A DNA stretch of 64,000 nt from Pocillopora verrucosa (Eukaryota; Cnidaria; Anthozoa; Scleractinia; Pocilloporidae), in NCBI RefSeq assembly GCF_036669915.1, contig NC_089319.1:15000770-15064769 (forward strand), given 5' to 3'. Made by a program: the position numbers and the translations under genes. Below, one piece after another: positions 10,597-21,100 of the stretch. Below the pieces are notes generated by a model. It did no database searches. It was not told where the DNA came from and saw only the letters and a program-made list of their open reading frames with translations. Each line of letters starts with the position of its first letter. Position 1 is the stretch's first letter.

Positions 10597-13465
10597 TCAA
10601 ATTCGCTTGCTAAGGATAAAAAATTCTGATTGATTTACTATATTAAGGTCTAAGTTGAGAACGGAAAGCTTGCAAAGTGTTTTGCACATTTCTTTAAGTG
10701 ACTCTAAAGATAGCTCGTTTCCCTTTACACCTAGGAAAAACAGATTTGACAGCGGCAGTACAGACTGCAAGAGCTCACCCTCGTGAATAACTGCCCTTTT
10801 AAGCGAAAAGAAAGTTAAATTTTTACAAAAAGAAATCGGGGATATGTCCTTCAATACAGTGCAATAATTTAGGATCAAATACTCCAACTGGCGCGTGCCT
10901 TGCAAGAAGGTCAGATTAGATACCAACTGGCCACTCAAATTTAAATAATTAAGTCCATGAGACAAACATAGACTTTTACAAATATTATGAGCTGTAGATT
11001 GTGTCTCCTTGAATCGATGTTTGTTGACATCAATATAGGCTACTGAGAAATTTCTGAAACCCCGTGCGTGCTTTATGATTGTCTTTAACTGATCCTCGCT
11101 GAAATGAGTGATGCCCCATTCATCAAGGCAAACAATGGTCCACAACATGTCACTTTCAGAGATACGTCTCCATCTTCTGCATACGAGCCTTAGCTTGTTT
11201 ATTATCTCTTTAGGACTGAAATACTTGAATACGACACTTAGAAGCTCATCTGGTGACGCTGTGATGAGAAAAATCAAAATTGTCAAATTATGGGGCTAAA
11301 GCTTTGTTGAAAACTGAAAACTAATTTTAGATGATACGCTGTCGGTATGAAGAGTGAAAGAAATGCTTTGAAAAGATTACGAAATAGATTGGCTTCGACC
11401 ACAAAACTTAACTGAGATCGTCGTGTTCTTTGACCAAAGTAAAAATAACAGAAATCATGAGAAATTAAAAGTGGATTTCCACTGTCGCGTAATTTTACGC
11501 ACGTCATTCACAGCGTGAATTTAACTGGCTTTTCGTGTGTGATGGCTGGCGTCTGCGGAAACTAAGAGTTGAACCACATTCAATTTTTTCTGCAGACGCA
11601 AGCCGTCCGTACACTTTTTCTATTTATTTTCTATTTTGTTTCGTTTTGGACGCGATTTTTACGTGTATTGAGACCGATGAAATGCACGTTTGACAAACTT
11701 TCGTAAAGCAAGCGCAAGCCCGAGCGGCACTACAAAATGCCGCGTTTGGATCTTAAGTCTGAAGTGAAAATGTAAAACATTTTCGATAAACCGCACAAGA
11801 ATGATAAAATAATAATAAGGTAAACATGATGCTGATATTCAACTATAAAGTAGCGAAAAGTACCTAACTAATAGCGTTATTTGTTCCTATAAGCAGTAAA
11901 ATAAGTTAAAATGTATTTTAATACTGAATTCTTCTCAGACGCCGAGTCTGTAAATAATTGGCTGCGTCGGTTTTGTTTTCCTCAGGCTTGTTTAGATATT
12001 TAATTTTTACGTACCCTCACCGAAAAAAAAAACAAAACGAATTTCAATGTAGCATTTACCTTCGATAACACCACTTGAAACTGGACCTTCCGCTAAAACT
12101 TCGGCATCAAAATCGTGTTAAACGATAAAAATAGAACTATATTTAATCTGAAATATTGTAAGGGTTTCCATATATTGGTGTTGGGAAAAAGAATGGAAAT
12201 ATCATATTACTTTAAGCCATTCGATACAAAAATTATAATAAGACAGGTTGATTATTTCTTATTCCTTTTGGCGATCTCATCTAAGTACAATTTCTTTCAC
12301 CTTTTTCTTATTGTGGTTGTGAATTTGGTACGGAAACAGTTGCTCCGTTTCTACGGTGATTAGATGTGTTTAATTATGTCAATTTGCTAGTTGTAAATCT
12401 CTCTGGTAAAAGTTAACCTCACACAGGAATTCCTGGAACCTCTTGCTTCTTATACTATTGATTACTATCAGACTTTTTTTTTTTTGGTCAAATACTAAAG
12501 TCAAATTCACGATTCCAGAATATTTCTAAAATTTCAAATTAACACCTTCAACACCTCTTTTTAAAAAAGGTGACTCTGATTATAAATAGCTTATGCTTTT
12601 TCATCTCCGCACTGAATTTGTAATTATATAACTTATGCGAATAGCACGTAGTTTTCTTAGGGGCGGTACCTTGGGTACGCCTCTTGTTCTCCGAATTTTC
12701 TGTTTACTCTGTTGTTATATAACAATCCTCTAAGGCTATTTTCTCGTAAAATATCTTTTCAAGCGTAATTTCAATTCTGCCAATAGATTAATTATAATTT
12801 TTATATTATCAATCTTGCCTTCGTTCTGGCCGGTCTTAACCGTAAAATTAAGAAATTTAAGGTAGAAGATAATTTTGTGATTCAGTAAACAATTCGAAGG
12901 TGCATACTTAGTATGCAGGAACTGTCGTACGTACTCTAACGTGATTCGCTGGCTGAAACGGAGCGATCGCGATGTAAGAAGATTGACAGCTTAAAAGTGT
13001 CATCTTTGGTGTCACCTTTATAAACTGGTGATACTGATACTCAACTGATAATACTTTATAAACACAGCATCTTTCAATCAGAGAATATAGCAAAGTAGAA
13101 CAGTGTGGACTTATGTCGAAAGAAATAATTTGAACTGCGGTGAATAAGGTCAATACTGGGCTAGTTCCCGAGAGTAAGAATTGTACCAGGAGCTCAACCA
13201 GGAAGTAAAGAAAATTGAACCGAGTGTTAGGGAGTAATTCTTCTAACAATCAGAAAGCTCAACTAAAACGACAAACGTACAAATGTTTACTTCTAAACCA
13301 TAGTCACCAATATTTCTCAGGAAATGGAATAAAAGCATAAAACAACTTACCGTTTTCAAATTCCATTGCTTCAGTTTCAGCTTCTTCACCGTTAACTGCT
13401 TCATTTTCAATTTCACTGGATTTGACTGGTTGAAAGAACGTGGTAATCAGCCGAGTTGTCGCCAT
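10597..13465 (-). CDS. F-box / leucine-rich-repeat protein, three exons
   Basis: Predicted exons on the minus strand are 13465-13351, 12092-12060 and 11258-10597. Each junction has GT/AG and both introns are phase 1, giving 269 residues. The first exon starts MATTRLITTFF and is acidic. Residues of about 51-92 form an F-box (PDELLSVVFKYFSPKEII, then LRLVCRRWRRISESDMLWTI). After it come leucine-rich-repeat-like units (GLNYLNLSGQLVSNL, LEYLILNYC, LSVLNLDLNIV). F-box proteins are substrate receptors of SCF ubiquitin ligases, with the F-box binding SKP1; that role is inferred from the family. The protein ends soon after the fifth LRR-like unit, about 170 bp before the hAT remnant, so the 3' end may have been cut by the transposon. 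Exon 2 is only 33 nt and rests on splice phase alone. The phase does not fit splicing into the hAT exon at 10427. Confidence 0.72.
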
Positions 13466-13738
13466 AATTTTCGACCAGCTGAGAAAGCAGAGACGACCAC
13501 GTGTTTCTCAATCTGTGAACGCCGGTCGCCGTTGGCGCGGGAAATACTGCTTTGCGAGCAGAGGCGAACAGATCATAAGATGGTACCCAAAAACAATTAC
13601 ATTTTTTAATATCCCTGGAATTTAGTTTAGTGGAAACATGCCACGCGCGCTTCATTGTAAAAATCGTCCAGTTAAAAAGTGATATACGATCCTGTCGATG
13701 TAAGAATTTCAGTCTCAAAGTTGTAAGCGTTAGGTCTG

Positions 13739-13785
13739 ATATGGGGGTCCGGATCCCCCGGACCCTCCCCCTGGATCCGCCATTG
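13739..13785 (-). repeat. hAT-end-like sequence, inverted relative to 6488
   Basis: Reading leftward from 13785, the sequence is CAATGGCGGATCCAGGGGG, a near match to the CAGAGGCGGATCCAGG end at 6488. It continues into a C/G palindrome (GGTCCGGATCCCCCGGACC region). G-rich ends of this kind are typical of ZMYM1-like hAT elements. It could be the 5' end of the element at 6488-10430, or an independent MITE. The 8-bp flanks (6480-6487 and 13786-13793) do not match. Confidence 0.5.
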
Positions 13786-13789
13786 TATG

Positions 13790-14699
13790 TGTAGCCTGTT
13801 AAACGAAAGCTAAGATGTAGTAGCATATTGCGAAAAGAAAAAGGGACTCAGAAGTTATGTGAACCATTTCAATCGTGGAACCTTAACCATTAAATGACAT
13901 AAAACATGTTGATATCACGAAGAGTATAATCAGTTTGCATACAGCGAAACCAGAGTGAGTTTCGCCCAGTGATTTTCGCTGCTGTTTATGAAGTCGTATG
14001 AGTTTTACATCAAATGAAGTATAAGATGTGGTGCTACATAACGACATATGCATTAAAAGTGCGTACAAATACAGCGAAGTTTACAGAAAAGGAGTTAGTC
14101 CGTATTCTTTGTTTTAAGTACAAAGAAAGTCGACTTGACCTTTAACATAAGTTTCGTTCTGATGGACACAACTCTTAATCAAATCTGATGAAACTTATAT
14201 CATATGAAAGCCTAGATCTTGAGGTTTATTCATATTTTTTTTTCCAGAAAGCGACTTGGCGTCCCTCTCTGAAGGGCAAACGGATCAAACTTTGAATTTA
14301 TTAAAACAACAAGTAGTATGTCAAGTATGTCAGTCATGTTCCCTCCGATAACCGCATCCGTTAAATTATTTGATAAATTTCGCTGCAGAGCGAAATTTAA
14401 TTTTTCATTCTCGATTCCTGGGCTCTGCGGTACACAGTCTTCATACAACGGTCGAATAACTAAACCTAGAGAAAGAGTTTTCAAGTGAATTCGAAGCGCA
14501 TTTTGGGAAATTTGGGCACTTGTCAGTTCATCAATTGTCGCCACTGACTTAGGGAAATTCAACAGCTAAAACTTTGCACGGCATTTCGGGAAATACCACT
14601 AAGGGTGTGCTCAAAAAGTTTTAAACTGTTTGAGAAATCTAGGGAATAACCTTTTACGATTATCGTCAACGAGTGGGGGCGATTTGACTCTCAGTGATG
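13790..14699. other. No recognised gene
   Basis: Contains a 110-codon minus-strand frame at 14230-14562 (LTDAVIGGNMTDILDILLVV) that I do not recognise. It has no clear splice context, and I treat it as probably non-coding. Confidence 0.4.
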
Positions 14700-15840
14700 G
14701 CGAGTTTGTTGTGGTGGCAAGTTAAACTTCCTTCTTCTACTGGTGCTTAGCATGATCAAAGGAAAGGATCTCCCCAGGGCTCGTGCTTTGGACCCCTGCT
14801 ATGGAACGTATTTCAAAATAACCTGTACTAAAGCATAAGTAAACGTGACCTATTTTTGAAGGCTGATGATCATCAACTGTGTGCATATAGTCACTCGCTC
14901 AGCGATTTAGGTCAACCTTAATTAACGAGGCGGCGTTAGTGGCTAACTGGTATAAAAGAAATTTCCTATCAGGAAATAAAGATGTTTCAAGCATTGTTCT
15001 TAGATTCCAGAGCGAAAGACTCATCGGAAATACAAGTTACTGTTGACGATGAGGAGAATGAATACACACACTCTCTAAGTTTATAAGGAGTCGTTATAGT
15101 TAAGAAACTCAATGTTGATGAACATATCACGTTAGTGTGCTCCAAAGCTAATTCTAAAATTGGTATTTGACGAGGATGCGGAAACTTGTTCCTAAGAATT
15201 TCAAGTTTCGTCTCTTCGAATCTGTGATCCCTTCTGATCTGTGATGCCTTCTGTGATAAGAGCACCCCACAAATGCAAACTAAATAGACTGCAAGAGAAG
15301 GGTCTAATGACTGTATTTAAATACAGTGCATCAAGTTATGAGCACTTGTTAAAGAAGACCAACTTACCTAGTTTATACACCAAACTCCGGTTGTTCTTAG
15401 GGTGGATAGCACTATCCACTGGATAAATCTCTAAACTTTGGATAGCACAATAAATTTGGTTAACACATCCGCCCTTTAAACGATTGGGGCCAGAAGACAG
15501 CAAGATTGAGCAATTTTGATGTTTAAGTTGAACGATGGAATGTATTCAGAGCATATATCTGAGTTATTTTAAAGACTGGACACTAATTACAATGTACGTA
15601 ACTCTGACATCGTGATTCCAAGATATAACTCGATAACCTATGGTAAATATTCTGTCATATGGGCCGGAGTGCACCCTATAAATTTTTATTTGTTTATTTA
15701 CTTAATCTAATTTAATTTTATAAACATACATGTCTATATTTATTTCATATTTTTAGTGTCAGGCCTATATAGTATTGTGCATTTGTATCTTTTTATTTCA
15801 TGGTGTCCCAAATTAGCTCAAATAACTTAAGGGTACTGAC
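14700..15840 (+). pseudogene. Degenerate LINE reverse transcriptase and 3' UTR
   Basis: Broken frames match a non-LTR reverse transcriptase: SPQGSCFGPLLWNVFQ at about 14768, a damaged YADDHQLY-like block at 14870, DVFQALFLDSRAKDSSEIQV at 14980, and VKKLNVDEHITLVCSKANSK at about 15105-15160. KEGLMTVFKYSASSYEHLLK-like and LPSLYTKLRL blocks lie at 15300-15400, and a YNVRNSDIVIPRYNSITYGK end at about 15580-15640. The order of motifs is the same as in the LINE at 41095-42016, so the two are probably one family. Stops and frameshifts are frequent. An AT-rich tail to about 15840 may be its 3' UTR. Confidence 0.7.
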
Positions 15841-15857
15841 ATTTGTAGTAAGTGTCG

Positions 15858-15920
15858 GTGAAAGTGGTGGATATTTATCTCGCTGCTTCGCGGCTCGGTA
15901 AATATCCACTTCTATTCACC
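15858..15920. repeat. Hairpin repeat (ATATTTA stem, GC loop)
   Basis: TGGATATTTA pairs with TAAATATCCA around the loop CGCTGCTTCGCGGCTC. The outer arms (GTGAAAGTGG / CCACTTCTATTCAC) also pair imperfectly. It resembles a short hairpin seen repeatedly in coral DNA, but that is recollection only. Confidence 0.6.
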
Positions 15921-17583
15921 TCCACTTAAGTAAATAATTGTTAACAAAGTTTCTGAGTTCATCAAATACAACAATTGGCTGCAAAAGGAACCTTATGGAA
16001 CTCATGAACTTCAAACAGAAATGGGCGACAAGCTAAGCTAAAATAAATTAATAAATTAAAAAGAACACAGTATGACTTGAACGTCAAATTCTAGTGGATG
16101 TTCACTTCGAATTTAGATTCAACAGCAAGGTCTGTGGACATGATTGGGCAAATCAAATCAAGCACAAGGCTTTTAAATACAAAAAACGTACCAAGGGGAG
16201 ATGGAAAGAGAAAATTGTCGTTTGAACTATTACCTAAAAGCGATTCAAGAAAAGGTTAAACCATGGACCCCTCTCGATCAATATTCTTCTAGAGAGGTTC
16301 TTGCTATCCAAGAAATTGATGAATTTCACATCTTCTTACTTTACTTTCCTATAGTTTGCCAATCATCTTGCACGTAGTTACGATCCGAAACTTTGACCTC
16401 ACCGAAGGCTTATCCAGAGAGTAAAGTTAGAGTATCCAGAACCCCAGCCTCTCATTAAGGGTCTCTATTTAATTTTCGAAATAAACGCAGATCTCAATTT
16501 GGTCCGCTATTGTCAACAGGAGGCTGGTGCATACAAAAATCGGAGAGTCTGGCGGTTCTTTTATTAAATGAGACCGTAAATTGAGGCCAGTGTGAGGGAT
16601 TGGTGTGAGGAGTTGAGTAATTTTGCCGTCCCAATTTTTAAAAAATTGACTTTGGAGCAGATGTTTAACTACGCATGTAGTACTAGTAGGAAATTGCTAA
16701 TAGCCTTTATAACCGTTTGCAAAAGATTGTATCTTAAGTAAAGTCTTCCTAAATCATAGTCATCATAGTCATCATTAGTCATCCTAAAGATGACTATGCA
16801 GTCACTTCGACGAGGTAAGAATATGAGGGGGGTCTAAGGATACGGCCACTGTATCAGTTGCGCTTTAACACACAAAAACATATTTTAGGATGCCAAAACG
16901 TTTTTAAAAATTCATAACACTAGCCATGGCTGATAACCCAAAAGTTACTTACAGATAGTTAACTTTATTGATCACGTGCGAATCACATGGCAAAATATTA
17001 CTTTTTCTGCGTGAGTGATACTGACTTCTTAAGTAACTTGAGAAAAAAATCGAAACACTGAGAGAAATTGGGCAAACTCAATTTAAAATTTTCTTCGAAA
17101 AACGTCATGGTTTGCAAAGGTTGGTATCGTAAGTATTGTTTACTTAGATAAATGTATGTACGGAGCGTTAGGTCACAGCAAGATCTACCTTTCCATATCT
17201 TTTCTGTTTTATCAATTCATTATTTTTTGTGAGCGATGTTAGTATCGAAGATTTCGTAAGTATTATAAATGTCGAACTGATTGTAATATTAGTAATTATT
17301 TTGATATGTAAGAGAGGAAGAAAAATTGTTTGAGTTAGATGTGGTATGTGTACATGCGTACATGTACACATACCAGTGTGTGTAGGTAAGAAAGTTAATC
17401 CTAGTACTGCAAGTTAGACTAGTTTTACAATCCTCGATATAGGTATTTCAGTGGTGTTATTGTCTTCACTTGTACGTACTGTATAGGTAAGACAAAAACA
17501 ACAACAAAATTTGAAAAAAAGTAAACAAGAACTGACACTATAGAGCTGTGGATGTTCTTTATTCAGGTATTAATCACAACAAA
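15921..17583. other. No gene seen; one near-perfect stem-loop
   Basis: AT-rich spacer. An ATCATAGTC-type short direct repeat lies at about 16755-16790. GGTATGTGTACATG / CATGTACACATACC forms a perfect 14-bp stem with a 4-nt loop at 17343-17374. No coding frame was recognised. Confidence 0.5.
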
Positions 17584-17619
17584 ATGGCGGAGTCCGTGAA
17601 TGTAGGTTCATTAAACAAG
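17584..17619 (+). other. Possible orphan first exon
   Basis: ATGGCGGAGTCC... encodes MAESVNVGSLNK and is followed directly by a GTGAGA donor. It looks like a first coding exon, but no downstream partner exon was recognised before EIF3D begins at 18199. It could be a relict, or an alternative upstream exon. Confidence 0.25.
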
Positions 17620-18198
17620 GTGAGAAATCCCATATTTATCGTTGAGGTACACTTCATTTTAAGGGTCCAAAGGAGAATAGCTTCAACTCTGAATCCTGAT
17701 AAACTGAAGCTGCGATTGATTAGCGGTGACCTACTGCGTAGATCCCCGCGCTGCCAAGGAAATTGAAAAAAGGGATAAAAAAGGAGAAAACGTCGCTCCA
17801 CATGAAGTTGTGCCAGAAATGTAGTGTTAGAAACATCATGCCGTAAAAGTCTTATCAGGAAATGTCGCGTCTTAAAAGTCGTACTGCAAAAAGTTGTGCC
17901 GGAAATAGCTGTGTCGGAATAATTGTTCTCAAAGAGTTATTGCCGGAAAAAAAACATGACAGGAAATTGAGGGAATCTGTTGGAAAACTTGACGTGGTGA
18001 AAAAGGAACTTGATTAGAAATATTAGGTTGCATTTAAGCATTGTTATACCCAGTGGGTGCGGAGACGAATACGTGCAATGAAGTTACCCAATACTTTGAG
18101 ACAGCAGTTTCTTGAGACAGCAGTTTCTTTAGGCAGCGCTTTTATGGTAGTGTTAACGTCAGAGAAAATAATTTCCACGTGATACCTAAAAATCCATT
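17620..18198. promoter_or_regulatory. Upstream region of EIF3D
   Basis: Holds degenerate repeats of a GTTGTGCCGGAAAT-like word (17805-17960) and a tandem 16-bp GAGACAGCAGTTTCTT pair (18097-18128). No TATA box is evident. The EIF3D promoter is inferred from position only. Confidence 0.4.
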
Positions 18199-21100
18199 AT
18201 GGCGGGTAAGGCATCTTTTATTCCGCCGGTTATAGAAGATAATCCCGATGGTTGGGGCCCTTGTGCCATTCCGACTGCTTTCAAAGACATACCATATCAG
18301 CCATTTTCTAAAGGAGATCGTCTCGGCAAGGTAAAATGAACACTTTTTGGGTTGAACTCGCTCGGAAATGCCACGTCGCTTTCTGATTTCAGTCCTTATT
18401 TAATACGCTCTAAAACAAATTTCTTTATTCAACGAATCAATTTGATTCCGGTATTAAGGGCTCCAGTCTCTTGTTTTCATGTTTTTATTCAAGGAAACGT
18501 TCTAAAAATAAGGGAAACTTTTCAAGTTAAGAAACACTTCAAATGATGAAAATTGCCTCGATTTCTTGTTGTTAAAACCATTCTTTCTTACTTGGAGACT
18601 TTTTTCCTGAATTGTGTGATCTTCTTTTCAGGAGATGTCAGTTCTTTTTCTAAATTCAACCACTGTGATCATATTTCTTAAGTATGGGATACGATATCTT
18701 AAACTGAGGATGATAATTGTAGGTTGAAGAATCCTGATTCAGCAGTGATGTAGGATAAGTAGGTAGATACGTGTGTATATCGAATTGCTCTGGTGGGATA
18801 AGAGTGTGACTGTACTTGGATTTAAAAAATGTACATTTGTTTTTAAGAAAATAGAAATAGAGTGTTGACTTGAAACTATCAGTGAAGTCAGCATCAATTA
18901 TCAAAAATTTACTTTTAGAAACAGAGGGCAATTTAACAGTAGTATAAATAGCCATGTACATATAAGTGATTGTCAACAGGGTGTTTAGGTTAGGGACATG
19001 GTATGAGAGTCAGTGAGAGAGGAAAGGAAAGAAGAAATGTTTGTAGGGGAAGGGGTATCTTTTACTCAAAGAATGTGAACAAAGTCTCCTCTTATATTAA
19101 GTTGTGTTTTAAATTTAAGATATCTGACTGGACTGGTGGCACCTATCAAGATCGGAGATACATGAGTGAGTATTCCACTTTGCATAATACTTGTATTTTG
19201 TTTATGTGCAGCTTTTCATTCTTGTTACACCTCTGCACCCATCTGTCCCAGTGCTCTAAAGAAATCAATGTCAAGCTTGGGAAATTCAAGAAACATGTCT
19301 CAAGGGTAAAACTTTTCACTAAAATATTTTGTGGATGAAAAATTCTCAGTGAAACTCTTTATAGCTGAATAACAAACCTACTTTGGGTTCAAAGATGCTT
19401 GACATATTCAGTAATAGGAGTTTTGTCCATTTAGATAAATACCAGTCTCAGTTTGGAGCAGGAAATCAAATGTTCTCTTATTACCACGAGGAGGATGAAT
19501 CATCTTTCCAGTTAGTGGACACCTCACGTCCACAGCGTCCCCTTTACCAGAGAAATAGGAACAGGTTTGGACAGGTAAGTAAATTTAAACATTGTATCCT
19601 TTCCAGAATGGTAAGGGATGAAAATATTCACCTGTGAGTTAGGAGAGAAAGACTGTTTTATCTTTCTTGAACAGTTTATAGACTTGATGTGAAATAAATT
19701 GAAAAGTTAGTGGAAGCTTACCATCCATAAATATTATAGGGTAAAATCCAGAAGCTTAATATTCATGGGAGGTACCTTTTATAATGCTTTACAAACAAGT
19801 CAATTATTGAGTGTTTTTTTTGGAATAATTGTAGAGAAACATGAGGAGGGACCAGCGAAACCAGCGATATCCAGCAGGGGGAATGCAAAGTCTGTCAAAG
19901 AACCAGAATCGGCAGAAATTCTCACGGAAGATGCAACGGAACTATGGACGTGGACAATGGCATGATAGAAAACCAGCTGTAAGTATTCATCGTCCTGGGT
20001 TTATTTATATAAGAAAATGAGAGCCTTGTGCATGATCTCTCTTTCTGAGAAACAAAGTAAAAGGAAGAGTAAAGAAAGGCTGCAGTCACTTATTTTGACT
20101 CTATTACATCAAACTTATTTAAGGAGTAATGTTACATGTCAAATATATATCAAATTTATGTAGACGAGTGTCTTCTCTGAAATATCCTCTCCTTTTAGCT
20201 TTGGGTTTTCCCATCACAATCTTAAGGTTCCTATGATGTAAAGAAGTACTGTACAGGACAGTGACTGTATTTACTCTACCATCTGATTCCTTAGAAACAT
20301 TTGAAACCAACCTATAGATTAAGTGGAACACAATGTCTCATTGCTTATTCTAGAATATTCACAAAAGAGCACCTTCTGTAGCAGTTCGTGAGGAATGGAA
20401 AGTTTTGGAGGATGGTGAAATGGATTTTCCGCGACTTTCCAAGCTGAACCTGCCAAACGTAGAGGAACCTGAAGATTTGTGAGTATTAAAGACTTTCTAT
20501 TGTCATTTACATGATTATGAAAGGACTATATGAAGGGTTTAAAGTAGGATTAACAATAAAGTTGTCATTAAATCCCTCCATTCCATCCTCAGGTATGAGT
20601 GTGGTAGTTTAGAGTTTTATGAAAAAAGTTATGATCGTGTGACAACAAAGAATGAGGTGCCTTTAGCTGGAGTGAATAGAATCTTCCACAAAGTTACAAC
20701 TACAGATGACCCTATCATCAGGAAGGTATGTTTAAACCCAATGACCATTGGTTTTCAAGACAATGTGAACTTTATCAGCTTGGTGTAATGTACAATCTGT
20801 ATAATTGAGATATGTCTGTTCATTGCAAGTTTGGCATGAATGCATAGTGTTGTATGGTTGTTACTATTTTAGCAAAAGCTGTAATTGTATAATTTTCTTT
20901 TCAGTTGCTTTCCAAGGGAAATGTTTTTGCTACTGATGCAATAATAGCTACACTCATGACTGCAACACGATCTGTTTACTCCTGGGATGTTGTAGTGCAG
21001 GTATTGTAAATGAATGAATTTAAACTATATAAAATTATACTTTAGGTACCAATTATCACAATGAAATGCTCTCCCAAGGAGACATGCTCAGCTTTTACAA

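Noticed and set aside
10427..13465. F-box exons 1 and 2 as 5' exons of the hAT transposase
   Set aside because: Their phase-1 donor does not fit the hAT acceptor at 10428 (phase 0) or the alternative AG (phase 2). It fits the F-box exon exactly.
6488..13785. One intact composite hAT transposon
   Set aside because: The ends resemble each other, but the 8-bp flanking sequences differ. The first F-box exons are out of phase with the hAT exon at 10427, so a single element is not demonstrated.
14230..14562. 110-codon minus-strand frame as a gene
   Set aside because: No recognisable domain, no Kozak or splice support.
18656..18976. 106-codon minus-strand frame in EIF3D intron 1
   Set aside because: Tyr/Ser/Thr-rich low-complexity composition and no recognisable family; probably chance.
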